NCBI GenBank assembly: GCA_012845835.1
Contig: JABAKD010000006.1
Span: 6,378,318 to 6,442,317, forward strand
DNA length: 64,000 nt
Reading direction: 5' to 3'
DNA from: Undaria pinnatifida
Taxonomy: Eukaryota; Sar; Phaeophyceae; Laminariales; Alariaceae
This document shows positions 41,157-50,740 of the stretch, one piece after another. Position 1 is the first letter of the stretch. Each line of letters opens with the position of its first letter. The notes under the pieces are model-generated. The model worked only from the letters and a program-made list of their open reading frames with translations, searched no databases and was not told the origin of the DNA. Position numbers and translations under genes: made by a program.

Positions 41157-41800
41157 TGGGGTATTAGTCCGTTTGACCACTTGCAAAAGGTTAACCCGTA
41201 GCTTACCCAAACTAAGCCTTATAACACTCTCCCTCCCTGAACGGCGGGATAGCAGGTCGGCCGGATATACGGGCGGACCTGTCATTTCTCCAAGCCGTTT
41301 CATTCCCTGGGGTACCAGGAAGAGTATTTTTCAAGTTCGACATGGGAAAATCTGAAAAGTTTATTATTGTGGATGGTGGGGATCGAACCCACGACCCAAA
41401 AAACCCATGGTCTGTCGACGACGCCATTTGTTAAGGTATTAGTGGGGTATTAGTCCGTTTGACCACTTGCAAAAGGTTAACCAATAGCTTACCCAAACTA
41501 AGCCTTATAACACTCTCCCCCCCTGAAACGGCGGGATAGCAGGTCGGCCGGATATACGGCGAACCTCTGTCAATATCCAAGCCGTTTCATTTCCTGGGGA
41601 TACCGGGGAGAGTATTTTTCAAGTTCGACATGGGGAAAGTCTGAAAAGTTTATTATTGTGGATGGTGGGGATCGAACCCACGACCCAAAAACCCATAATC
41701 TGTCGACGACGCCATTTGTTAAGGAATTTAGTGGGGTATTAGTCCGTTTGACCACTTGCAAAAGGTTAACCCGTAGCTTACCCAAACTAAGCCTTATAAC
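41157..41800 (-). mobile_element. Tandem tRNA-derived SINE-like repeat, two full units and a partial third
   Basis: The word GTGGGGTATTAGTCCGTTTG begins at about 41157, 41445 and 41731, a period of 286-288 bp. On the reverse strand each unit carries TGGTCAAACGG, which fits the Pol III A box TRGYNNARNNG. The two full units also carry GTGGGTTCGATCCCCAC (41374-41390 and 41664-41680), an exact B box inside a perfect 5-bp T-stem. The A-to-B distance is longer than in a tRNA, and no acceptor stem matching CCATCC is seen at the 5' side. This fits a tRNA-derived SINE or Pol III unit rather than a tRNA gene. The third unit is truncated at CCTTATAAC. Confidence 0.7.
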
Positions 41801-41879
41801 AACTACAACATTTTCGACGACAGTGGGGAGAAAACAGGACGTACAAGCGTACACTATATATAGTCTATAATAATGTGAA

Positions 41880-42511
41880 AAGTAAGTACAGACAGGGATG
41901 TTAACACTGCGGTAAACCATACGACCAACCTATTACGCAGGGTATTTCGTGCCTCCATCCGCTTACATGATTGCCTGACAACCTCTACCATTCCAAACGC
42001 AGTGGAATGTGCCTAACGAAGTAAAGTCACCCTCGCGTTTAATAGTGGTGACATCGCATGTCCACGTGAGACAACCTTTACGAAACGCAGTAGCATATGC
42101 CTGACGAAGTAAAATCACCCTCGCGTTCAATAGTAGTGACATCGCATATATATGACGTTGCATGCCCACCTCAACTGCTGTATTTGTAAGATGTATCTCT
42201 GTCTTAGAATTGGCGACCTCAGAGCCCCACAGCGGCACGGTAAATAATCATGGACGTGAAATCGTACATTTGAGACAAAAAAAATTGAAAAGGAAGCACA
42301 GACAGACCTGATAAAATTGCGATAAACCACACTGCCGACCCATCGCATACCCTCCTGAGACGACCTCTACGAAACACAGTACCATTTACCTCACGAAGTA
42401 AAATCACCCTCGCGATCAATAGTGATGACATCGCATATATATGACATCACATACCCACCTCGCCTGATGTATTTGCAGGACGTATCTCTGACTTAAAATT
42501 GACGACCGCAG
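41880..42511 (-). repeat. Family B, reversed tandem units
   Basis: Read on the minus strand, TGTGGGGCTCTGAGGTCGCC occurs at about 42231, and AGGGCTCTGCGGTCGTC at the edge of the copia insertion (42516). The units also share GCGAGGGTGATTTTACTTCG and AATACCCTGCGTAATAGG. Within the unit, a 95-bp subsegment (ACGCAGTAGCATATGCCTGACG..) is itself duplicated. Confidence 0.85.
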
Positions 42512-42516
42512 AGCCC
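42512..42516. other. Target-site duplication, left
   Basis: AGCCC directly precedes the LTR here and directly follows the other LTR at 46079-46083. Five bp is the normal copia length. Confidence 0.95.
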
Positions 42517-42923
42517 TGTTTGAATAGTTTGAATACGCTTGCTGAATAACGTGTTCTGTGTAACCACGCGGCGTGCCGCTACGGCGTAGATCGAGGAGAG
42601 AAGATAAAATACTCGTACACCGGATACCAAATACACACCAGGTGGGTCAATACCGTTCTGTCAGAGACCGTACCATATAAACCACACACAGGAGGTAAGC
42701 CGCACCTGATTGTCACCGGCTGCACCACTCATATATACGGGCAGTATCGTTATCATCAAAGCCCGGGTCGTATCATTAACATCATCGACTGCCCCGCGGG
42801 GGGGCAGCTCCACACTCCGAGGCATATACCGAATAATGCCTCGACACATAATACGAAACCCCAGAATATACGAAACCGCCAAATATCCGCGGACCCGTAT
42901 CGAACAACCGCATACCACAAACA
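42517..42923 (-). repeat. 3' LTR of the copia element
   Basis: The 407 bp match 45670-46078, differing at about three bases and a 2-bp indel (CTCATATATAC against CTCACATATATAC). The ends TGTTTG and CAAACA form a 6-bp inverted repeat. An internal hairpin, CTGCCCC..GGGGCAG, lies near 42787-42806. An 80-codon frame within it is not a gene. Confidence 0.96.
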
Positions 42924-42932
42924 GCCCCCCTA
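42924..42932 (-). other. Polypurine tract beside the 3' LTR
   Basis: On the minus strand TAGGGGGGC abuts the LTR start TGTTTG, the expected place for the primer of plus-strand DNA synthesis. Confidence 0.85.
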
Positions 42933-42974
42933 TTCGGTGCTCGATACGATAGGTCCCGAACAACTTATCACCAA

Positions 42975-43083
42975 TTGCCAGGTAAAACGGCAAATCCCAG
43001 ATTCCATAATAAATCATTGCCAAGGTAAAACGGCAAGCCCAAATTCCGTCATGAAGAATTGCCAAGGTAAAACGGCAATCCCT
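42975..43083. repeat. 42-bp tandem repeat, about 2.6 units, in the 3' region of the element
   Basis: TTGCCA.GGTAAAACGGCAA begins at 42975, 43017 and 43059, exactly 42 bp apart. Each unit holds TTGCC..GGCAA, able to form a small stem. Confidence 0.9.
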
Positions 43084-43235
43084 ATACCAAATCTCTCAAT
43101 CTCCATTCCAGCATTGATCTCCCAATCTAAAGCGAGACAGTAACTATACGGGAAGGGAAAAATCCAATAAACAAGAGTATGCTGGTAAAATCCTCAACCA
43201 AAACCAATAACACCGTCTTCACTAAAAATAGCATT

Positions 43236-43394
43236 CCGCCCGATAACAACGGCCCCCCTGTTGTGCAAAAATATCACACCGCCCGATAACATCCGGCCCC
43301 CCTGTTGCGTACTCTGGGCGAGTAGGACAACAGAACGTGTCTGATATATATATAGGGCATCTCAAATCGAACTATAACAGCCCCCCTGCTATTA
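43236..43394 (-). repeat. Three extra polypurine-tract-like sites
   Basis: CGCCCGATAACAACGGCCCCCC with TGTTG (43238-43262) recurs as CGCCCGATAACATCCGGCCC with CCCTGTTG (43280-43307), and a third AACAGCCCCCCTG is at 43377. On the coding strand each reads CAGGGGGGC, like the true tract at the LTR edge (AGGGGGGC then TGTTTG). Confidence 0.8.
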
Positions 43395-43674
43395 AGAAGT
43401 GCTCACCACGGGAGTATGCAAAAGGCAATGATTGCATCTGAATTTAAAAGTACTAAGGATACTAGTAATTTTGGGTCCCCTGTACGTTGTGCATACTTGA
43501 CCAATAGCCAACGTGTACGGCACGATTCATCAAGACCATCGGCATATCTTACTGGCGTGTTAACCTTACTCGACGCATGAGTACATCCCAATACTTTCTC
43601 CATTTCCCTAAAAATAACTTCTCCGTTCCACTCACCCACCCCCAATACCCGAAAAAATAAATAAATGCAAGAAA

Positions 43675-43785
43675 TCACCACAAATTCATCACAAAGTTGC
43701 GGTGAAAACGAAACGCCTCCGTGTGCAAAGGCTTGGTGAGAAAATCAGCATGCTGCAGTGTCGACGCTACGTGGAAACCTCAAAC
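43675..43785 (-). pseudogene. C-terminal end of pol in a shifted frame
   Basis: Read in a different frame from the main RNase H frame, the reverse strand at 43726-43749 encodes ADFLTKPL, the hallmark end of copia polyproteins, followed by a Phe/His/Arg-rich tail to a stop at 43675-43677. The main frame ends at 43767, so a single-base change or other small indel lies near 43770-43785 and truncates the polyprotein by about 30 residues. Confidence 0.85.
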
Positions 43786-44714
43786 TCCCCGTTAGCAACA
43801 CGTTCCCGAAGGAAGTGATGACGGACATCAATGTGCTTACTGTTGGGAGTGGTCACAGGGTTTTTCGCCAAATGCATCGCCCCCTGGTTATCTTCCTTCA
43901 CCGTGGTACACCCAACATCGCGGTCCGGGAAAATAAAACTCCAGAGATACCGCATGAAAATCGTCTCGCGAAAACCCGTGGCCATCGCCACATACTCTGC
44001 CTCCGTAGACGAAAGCGTAACGGATTTCTGCGTCCTAGAGTAGAACGATACGCAGGCACCAGCACACATGATAACTCCACCAGAGACAGACCTTCGGTCA
44101 TTGGCCTCGTGCGCATAGTCCGCGTCCACGTACAACTCCAGCTGAACTCCATCACTCAGACCCCTCTGAAAAGTAATACCGTAAGTACTCGTCGATTTGA
44201 TGTACATCACGATGTGCAGCGCTGCCTGCCAATGCAATACCTTTGGCGCTGCAGAGTACCTTGCCACCGCTCGAACCGCGTTAAGGATGTCCGGGCGGGT
44301 CTGGTTCGCCAGCCACATCAAATGCCCTACCAACGACCGAAAAGGTTCATCAACGTCTGGTTCATCGTGGTCAAACACCTCAAGCTTTAGGTCAACCACC
44401 GCAGGGATGCTCTTGCCGCGAGTGACACCAAACTTCGCTACGGTACTTTCAGCGAAAACCTGCTGTGATATCGTCAACTTCCCTGCATCCCAGTCTCGAG
44501 AAAATCGGCAACCTGCGTACCACCGCAACTCCCCCAGGTTGTTGATAGGAACGAACTGGTTCAGGTCCTCACAAAACTTGTCACACCTACCCTTAAGCCC
44601 CATCGCAAATAGGTCATCCACATGCACTACTACTACGATAGAAACGGCCCCCGCTTCAACCAAACGCATAACACACGCATCAGCTTCACACTGCTCAAAA
44701 CCAAGACCCCTCAT
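43767..44714 (-). CDS. pol: Copia reverse transcriptase C-terminal part and RNase H (315 codons)
   Basis: This is the catalytic end of a copia polyprotein that copies the element RNA into DNA in cytoplasmic particles. The start (RGLGFEQCEADACVM) matches the segment just upstream of the polymerase active site. HVDDLFAMG at 31-39 holds the two catalytic Asp, with His in place of the usual Tyr. GELRWYAG (61-68) and LVGHLMWLANQTRPD (128-142) are thumb and connection motifs. RNase H motifs are DADYA (197-201), SSTEAEY (235-241), EDN (274-276) and KHIDVRHHFLRE (293-304). Fingers and most of the palm are deleted, so the product cannot be an active polymerase. The ATG is a chance codon at the deletion joint. 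The antisense frame at 44197-44859 is a shadow. Confidence 0.93.
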   Translation of the reverse strand: MRGLGFEQCEADACVMRLVEAGAVSIVVVVHVDDLFAMGLKGRCDKFCEDLNQFVPINNLGELRWYAGCRFSRDWDAGKLTISQQVFAESTVAKFGVTRGKSIPAVVDLKLEVFDHDEPDVDEPFRSLVGHLMWLANQTRPDILNAVRAVARYSAAPKVLHWQAALHIVMYIKSTSTYGITFQRGLSDGVQLELYVDADYAHEANDRRSVSGGVIMCAGACVSFYSRTQKSVTLSSTEAEYVAMATGFRETIFMRYLWSFIFPDRDVGCTTVKEDNQGAMHLAKNPVTTPNSKHIDVRHHFLRERVANGEFEVST

Positions 44715-45621
44715 GCTTCCGCTCCTCCAACTCCTTCGTCTTGCGGTTAGCGTGGGAGGTGCGGACGATTCCCTCCATCTCCGATCGCGTGAGGCCGGGT
44801 CGAAGCAAGCTAGTGCGCTGCTCCACGTCGTAAAACTCGGACGGGAGACGACGTGTTAGTATGCGAACCACGTCGCGATCCGACTTGCGGATACCCAATG
44901 TGGACAGCACATTGAGCTTCCCCTCAGCACGGGCAAAGAACAGCTTGGGGTCCTCATCCCCCTGCATCTCTATGTTCTCGAAGTCTTTCTCGAGAAGATC
45001 TCGTTCGGCATCACCCTGCGGCTGATACCAGGCCATCACAGCCTTCCATGCTCCCTCCACCGACCCAGCGGCATGCATCCGTTCCTCCACAGGCTGTCCT
45101 TGCATGGCTTCCATGAGAAATTCCCATGCCTTCTCGCACTTCTCGACTCTCTGCTGCCCATGAAGATAGATGGATCGGTTGCGCTCCTCCATCCCTCCTA
45201 AGCCCCCGGCTATCCGAATAGGGTCGCTCGTGGGCTCAAGCGCCCCGATCAGACCCCGCGCCGTCAAGAAAGCTTGGAACCTGTGTGACCACAGGTGCAG
45301 CTGACTCCGCCCATAAAACTTGGGCACCCGCATGCTGTTTTGCGACGACAAGATGAGCGCCGGGGGGGTCTGGTGGTGACGGTAATCTGGCTCCGGCACA
45401 GGCAGCCCAGCACTTGCCTGCTGCATGGGCCGCCCGCTCCCCCCAGCGGTACCCGACTGAACCGCTGCCTCGGCGGACATTCTCAACGATCTCTCCGCTG
45501 ACAACGCCGCGTCTCGCTCAGCCACCGTGGCGTCTCTCTCAGCCAACGTCGCGTCTCGCTGAGCCAAATTAATCGACACTTCCTCCAGCTGCTGCCGAAG
45601 CAGCTCGGCCTCCTCGGCCAT
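44695..45621 (-). CDS. gag: Copia Gag (308 codons), fused to nothing downstream
   Basis: Gag is the structural protein of the copia particle and packages element RNA. Residues 1-50 form a coiled coil with AERDAT/AERDAA repeats. A Gly/Pro linker follows, then the conserved capsid region from MRVPKFYGRSQLHLW to RRLPSEFYDV (about 98-270), with the typical WYQPQGDAERDLLEKDFENI. The zinc knuckle (CCHC) expected after this is absent: the frame runs into the internal deletion at about 44705-44720 and ends in a few foreign codons. The ATG at 45621 lies about 40 bp from the putative primer binding site. The frame is intact and could still be translated. Confidence 0.9.
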   Translation of the reverse strand: MAEEAELLRQQLEEVSINLAQRDATLAERDATVAERDAALSAERSLRMSAEAAVQSGTAGGSGRPMQQASAGLPVPEPDYRHHQTPPALILSSQNSMRVPKFYGRSQLHLWSHRFQAFLTARGLIGALEPTSDPIRIAGGLGGMEERNRSIYLHGQQRVEKCEKAWEFLMEAMQGQPVEERMHAAGSVEGAWKAVMAWYQPQGDAERDLLEKDFENIEMQGDEDPKLFFARAEGKLNVLSTLGIRKSDRDVVRILTRRLPSEFYDVEQRTSLLRPGLTRSEMEGIVRTSHANRKTKELEERKHEGSWF

Positions 45622-45643
45622 AACAGCAACCCTTCAGCAAGCT

Positions 45644-45660
45644 CCGGGCCCGGAAACCCA
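45644..45660 (-). other. Possible primer binding site
   Basis: On the minus strand TGGGTTTCCGGGCCCGG follows the 5' LTR after nine bases. A primer site should begin TGG, complementary to a tRNA CCA end. It is not the common copia site for initiator methionine tRNA, so another tRNA or a half-tRNA would be the primer. The offset of nine bases is larger than usual. Confidence 0.4.
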
Positions 45661-45669
45661 CGATTATCG

Positions 45670-46078
45670 TGTTTGAATAGTTTGAATACGCTTGCTGAAT
45701 AGCGTGTTCTGTGTAACCACGTGGCGTGCCGCTACGGCGTAGATCGAGGAGAGAAGATAAAATACTCGTACACCGGATACCAAATACACACCAGGTGGGT
45801 CAATACCGTTCTGTCAGAGACCGTACCATATAAACCACACACAGGAGGTAAGCCGCACCTGATTGTCACCGGCTGCGCCACTCACATATATACGGGCAGT
45901 ATCGTTATCATCAAAGCCCGGGTCGTATCATTAACATCATCGACTGCCCCGCGGGGGGGCAGCTCCACACTCCGAGGCATATACCGAATAATGCCTCGAC
46001 ACATAATACGAAACCCCAGAATATACGAAACCGCCAAATATCCGCGGACCCGTATCGAACAACCGCATACCACAAACA
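45670..46078 (-). repeat. 5' LTR of the copia element
   Basis: The 409 bp hold the promoter side of the element when read right to left. Ends are TGTTTG and CAAACA. Near-identity to the other LTR dates the insertion as recent. Confidence 0.96.
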
Positions 46079-46083
46079 AGCCC
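46079..46083. other. Target-site duplication, right
   Basis: AGCCC, identical to 42512-42516. Confidence 0.95.
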
Positions 46084-46323
46084 CACATCGACAAGGTAAA
46101 ATCATAGGCGTGAAATCGTACATTTATTTGAGACAAAAATAATTTGGAAAAGGAAGCACAGGCAGATGTGTTAAAATTGCGGTAAACAACCTTACCAACC
46201 CATTACGTAGGGTATTTCGTACATACAGTCTGCATGATCGCCTCCCAACCTATGCCAAGCGAAGTATTACAAACGAGGTAACGTAATTGAGCGCGTGTAT
46301 ACCAAGTATGACTAACGAGGTAA
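46079..46323 (-). repeat. Family B, other half of the interrupted unit
   Basis: On the minus strand this reads CTCAATTACGTTACCTCG, CTTCGCTTGGCATAGG, GAAATACCCTACGTAATGGG and TGTACGATTTCACGCC before GATGTGGGGCT at the copia edge, the normal order of the family (compare 510-735). Confidence 0.88.
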
Positions 46324-48229
46324 CGTAATTGAGCGCATGTATACCAAGCGTTACTTAAAAACTGACGATTCGCATCTCTTCCTCTAATGCTCAATGGCGG
46401 AGACAGTACATGGCCACATACACCACCTCGCAATGCTGTATTTGGCAATACGTATCTCTTCCGTATAATTAGCGATGTCAGAAAATAATGGTAACTGTAT
46501 GATGGTGGTGACAAACAGTGCATGACCACATCACCTCGCCTGTTGTATTTGACAATACGTATCTCTTTCGTATAATAAGCGATGTCAGAAAATAATGGTA
46601 CCTACAAATATTCTACAAAATATTCTAGCTTTAGATCCATGTATCATACGACAACAAATTATAAAGATTGAACACGCTATTTACTACACTTAAACACTGG
46701 GTTGCATGATGCATCTAACATCAAACCTTCTAGAATAGTAAACATTACAAGCCAAATGATATAAAGGGATGTCTTATTGCTTCAATCGTCAGGTTTGTCC
46801 CCTTTGAGGATTTATAGTTTCCGCGCACATATTGAAATGTCCCGCCCCCCGCCCTCCCCCCCCCCCCCCCCTCCCCCTCCACTGACCCCTCTTGTTCATA
46901 AAAAACCCCAACCCTCCCCCCCCGCCCCCCCGTCCCCCGATCCCCCCCCCTTCCGTCTAGTTTGTCCAAGCGCCCCACTCACAATCAAAATCGGCCTGAG
47001 TAATAAACACCTATACGCAGTTGATATCACGTCATTATCTTTCTGACCATCCATGACGTAGTTTTCAAATCTTCCCCCCCCCCCCCCGCTCCAACCCCCT
47101 CTTTTCCAACCACCTGCACGATAGCCTAGACCTAGCACCACGCGTATAACAAGCTGCTACATATCTTTGATCTCACAGCCGAAGTGTATTTGAATATTAT
47201 TTGTGACCTAAACCTCCAAAAACAAATCTCCCCCCCCCCCCCCCCTTCTTGCTCTCCCTTACTCAAACGCCCCACCAAATATCGAAATCCGCCACATTAA
47301 TAAACACTTCACGCACAGGATATCACCTCATTATCTTTCGAGAGCCATCCATGCCGCTGTGTCCCCCCCCCCCCCCCCCGCCTCGAACGCCCCCTTCTTC
47401 CCCATCACCCGCACCATGGCCTAGACTTAGCACCACACGTATAACAAAACCCTCAGTTAAAGCCCTTCCTTCCCCCCCCCCCCCACCCCCACCCCCCCCC
47501 CCCCCGCCCCCTCCCCCCCACCCCCGCCCCACCCCCGCCCCCACCCCCCACCTCTCCCCCAACCCATCCCAACCCCACCCCCTTGAACACTCCACCCTCT
47601 CTTTACTCACTGATTGTACGACTTACTCCAGGATATACATGATAAACTGATGTATTATTTCCAAAACCGTCACATTTATCCCCTCAAGATAGTGTATAGT
47701 TTCCAGGCACATATTGAGCTGCCCCACACGCCCCCCCCCCCCCGCCCCAACCCCCCCCAATAATAAACTGGTGCCAAAACCGTCAGATTTATCCCCTCGA
47801 AAGGATTTATAGCTTACATGCACAAAATGCCCCCTTCCGCCCCCCCCCCCCCCATCCCCTCCAAACCCGCTCGCTTTTGATCAAACCCAGGCCCCCACGT
47901 CCTTCAAAACTCCGCCCCGCCCTCCTCACCGGTTATTCGACTTACAATATTAACTTGATAAAAGGATACATTTCCCTTCACAGCTGTCAGATTTTGTCCC
48001 CCTCAGAAACGGGTTTTATAGTTTCCGCGCACAGACTGACTAAAACCATCCTGTTGACCCTGATAGCTACACTGTAGTTGTAAGGGGAGTCGCCGACCTA
48101 TATCCTTAATGAGGACACACAACTCGTAATGCGCGCGATCGGAGTATCACACACAGTTTGCAAAGATGAGTTTCGACGAAATCTTCGATCTCACAGCTGG
48201 AGTGTATTTTCATTTTTTATAATAATATA
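46324..48229 (-). repeat. Inverted repeat, left arm (families B and A, C-rich)
   Basis: The reverse complement of this arm is collinear with 50741-52818: family B at the outer end, GAAGGTTTGATGTTAGATGC, then several family A units with long C tracts (46850, 47075, 47235, 47365, 47475, 47735 and 47840), and TACACTCCAGCTGTGAGATCG at the inner end. The spacer between the arms is about 2.5 kb. Proline-rich frames such as 47249-47650 are translated poly-C. Confidence 0.92.
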
Positions 48230-48249
48230 CGTTTGATGTTAGACAGGTG

Positions 48250-50740
48250 AAACATGTGCTGGCCGGCACAGCAGTGACAAAACGTACATGGTCACACTGC
48301 TCACGATACAGTTACACAGTATGTTGCACTTCGCGTGCGATAATACACACCATCTCGGAGGAATGTGCAACATAGGTCTCTCAACAACCAGGAGCGTGCA
48401 AAGCCCAAGCACATACATGTCTATGGAAATACTTCGACGAAATACTCATGACGCTCTCTCTCGCTCTCGTGGCCCGTGCGACCCTCAGGTAGGTGTTGTT
48501 GCAAAACAATCGACATGAGTACACATCACAGGGTGTGTGCTACCTTGTGCGTGCTGTGCCTACAGGGGGGCGCATTTATAGAAACAATCCGGGTAAAATT
48601 AGGTTTTCGAGTACCAGAAGGCTTGCACGAACGGATGTTTTTTTTTGGAAAATAAAACCGCCTTGTTTATCGCCTGAGTAAACGGGTTCACCGAACACTG
48701 AAAAAAACGGAAAGCTGGCAGAACCCGACAAATTCTTCGTCGACATTTTATCATATCAACACCATTATCGGTGCTACACTGTACGTAAACGGTTCACGTA
48801 ATTTACCATCCGATCTTGACAGGTGTTCGGAAATCGGTGTAAATGAGGCGCGCAGCGCTGGGCCTCTTTTTCTTGGTTTTCCAATGGGGAAAAGTCTCTT
48901 TATATCATATCCGATCGCATACGAGGGTAGGGTGCCTCGAAGTGCTTTCTCTGCCTCTGCGTATGTGTACGTCAACATTCATTTCGGCCACGTTTGTCCA
49001 CCGCACGCGATGTACGCGGCACCAAGGCCAGTCCGGAGGGGGCCCGTGCACCCACCAATGACAGCAGGCAAATGAGAGCTAGTTTCGCTGTGAGTCGTTG
49101 TGAGTTCGTCGAGGGCAGGTGCGGCAACGTGTGTTTTCACCGGCATCCAAACTGGGTTACAAAACATATTTTTCAATTTTTTCAAAACGTTGTAATAAAG
49201 CGTTTTTTCCATCATTGAATAGTTTTTGAAAACTGAATTTTACCGAGCGAAGCTAATATGTCTGTCTGTCTGCCCACATTACCATTTGGACTCGAGTCCC
49301 TGAAACATTCTGCAAATATATGGTCACCGATGGGGGGAACGAGAACCTCTGCAGCATGCTGTAGACAACATGGTGGTACCAGGTGCCTAGAGTACGTACC
49401 TCCGATGTTGGATTCTTTCGGTTATCGGAGATAGATGCAGATTTTACAAATAGTTTTCATGGACGTCAGCCTTGAGTTCGACGAATTTCAGGTCAATACC
49501 CATATTGTTCGCCTTCCCGAATTAAACCGCGAAACAAACTACCGCCGCACGTAGCTTTTCTCAACGAACAGGCTGAATGATCGAGGAGACGCACGCATCG
49601 CGTCGCCTACCCGGCCCTGGTCTCAAGGAGTTGCGGTTGCTTCTGCTTCTATTGCTTCATATTTCGCTGTTGCTGCTGATACTACGTATAATAATACAGC
49701 TATCAGCAGTACTACGAAACACCGAGTATTTTTTTATGTCTGAAAAACATACATGTATAGAACACAAAACAGCGTTCGTAGATTTATTTTTATTCGTGTT
49801 GGATATTTTGTGAAATTATTTCAAGAACGTCATCTATCTGTGAGTTCGACAAATTCAGGGTCAATACTTAAGTCCAAGTCTTACCTTTGCAAGCTTGTTC
49901 TAGTACTTCGTATTATATAAAAAAAAATCAAGGAGATCTGCCGTGAGTTTGACGGATTTCGGGTCAAGACTCATCTATCTGGCAAGCTGCCTTGTTGGTA
50001 CTTGTAATGTACGGTGTGTGCGGGCGAGTTTTTCTTCATGCGAGGGGTCCTAGTCTTTTGATTATTATACATATTATATATATAGAAAAATATTTGGTCG
50101 AAACCCATCTTTGCAAGCTGTGTGTAATACTCCGATGGCGCGTATCACGGGTTGTGTGTCCTCATTAAGGATACAGATCGGCGACTCCCCTTAGAACTAT
50201 AGTGCAGCTATCAGGGTCAACAGGGTGATGTTAGTCAGTCTGTGCGCGGAAACTATAAAATCCGTTTTTGAGGGGGACAAATCTGACAGCTGTGAAAATA
50301 AATTCATCAGTTTATCAAGCAAGTGCATCCTGTAAGTCCAATAACCGGTGAGGGGAGGGCGGAGGTTTTAAGGAGGTGGGGGCATGGGTTTGATCAAGAG
50401 GGCGCGGGGGGTGGGCGGGGCATCTCAATCTGTGCGTGGAAACTGTAAACCTTTAGTCTACAGGGATACATCTGACGGTTTTCGAAAGAATGCACCAGTT
50501 TATCATGTATATTCTTGGTAAGTCGTACAACCAGTGAGGAGTTTGGGCGGATAATTTTTTTTCAACACCTTTAAGTCGCATAGATGCAGGCGTTTGCTAT
50601 ACGCGTGGTGCTAGGTCTAGGCGATGGTGCGGGTGGTGGGGAACGAGGGGGTGTTGGGTGAGGGGGGGGTGAATGAAAAAAATTCAAAATTTGAATCCAC
50701 ACCAGCTGTGAGATCGAAGATTTTGTCGAACCTCATCATA
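48250..50740 (+). repeat. Segmental duplication copy 2, left part
   Basis: Collinear with 13664-16098, including the family C motifs (49455-50110) and a family A segment (50160-50680) with an extra ~30 bp of GGGTTTGATCAAGAGG. It is bounded on both sides by the inverted arms. No supported gene. Confidence 0.93.

Larger units (their letters stand above)
42517..46078 (-). mobile_element. Ty1/copia LTR retrotransposon, internally deleted
   Basis: The element is 3562 bp, bounded by LTRs of 407 and 409 bp that start TGTTTG and end CAAACA. It is transcribed right to left. In order of transcription it contains the 5' LTR, a gag frame, the C-terminal part of reverse transcriptase, RNase H and a long 3' leader. 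Protease, integrase and the N-terminal half of the reverse transcriptase are missing, so it cannot move on its own. LTRs differ by about three substitutions and one 2-bp indel, so insertion was recent. It sits in a family B repeat unit, and joining the flanks restores the family consensus GTGGGGCTCTG. Confidence 0.95.

Noticed and set aside
41374-41390. Functional tRNA gene
   Set aside because: The T-arm is perfect, but no acceptor partner, normal anticodon arm or normal A-to-B spacing could be found.
44197-44859. 220-codon plus-strand frame
   Set aside because: Lies antisense to the copia pol and gag frames, whose motifs are unmistakable.
47249-47650. Proline-rich 133-codon frame (also 39725-40192, 46777-47046, 51231-51698)
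   Set aside because: These are translations of poly-C/poly-G tracts inside family A repeats and differ between copies by tract length.
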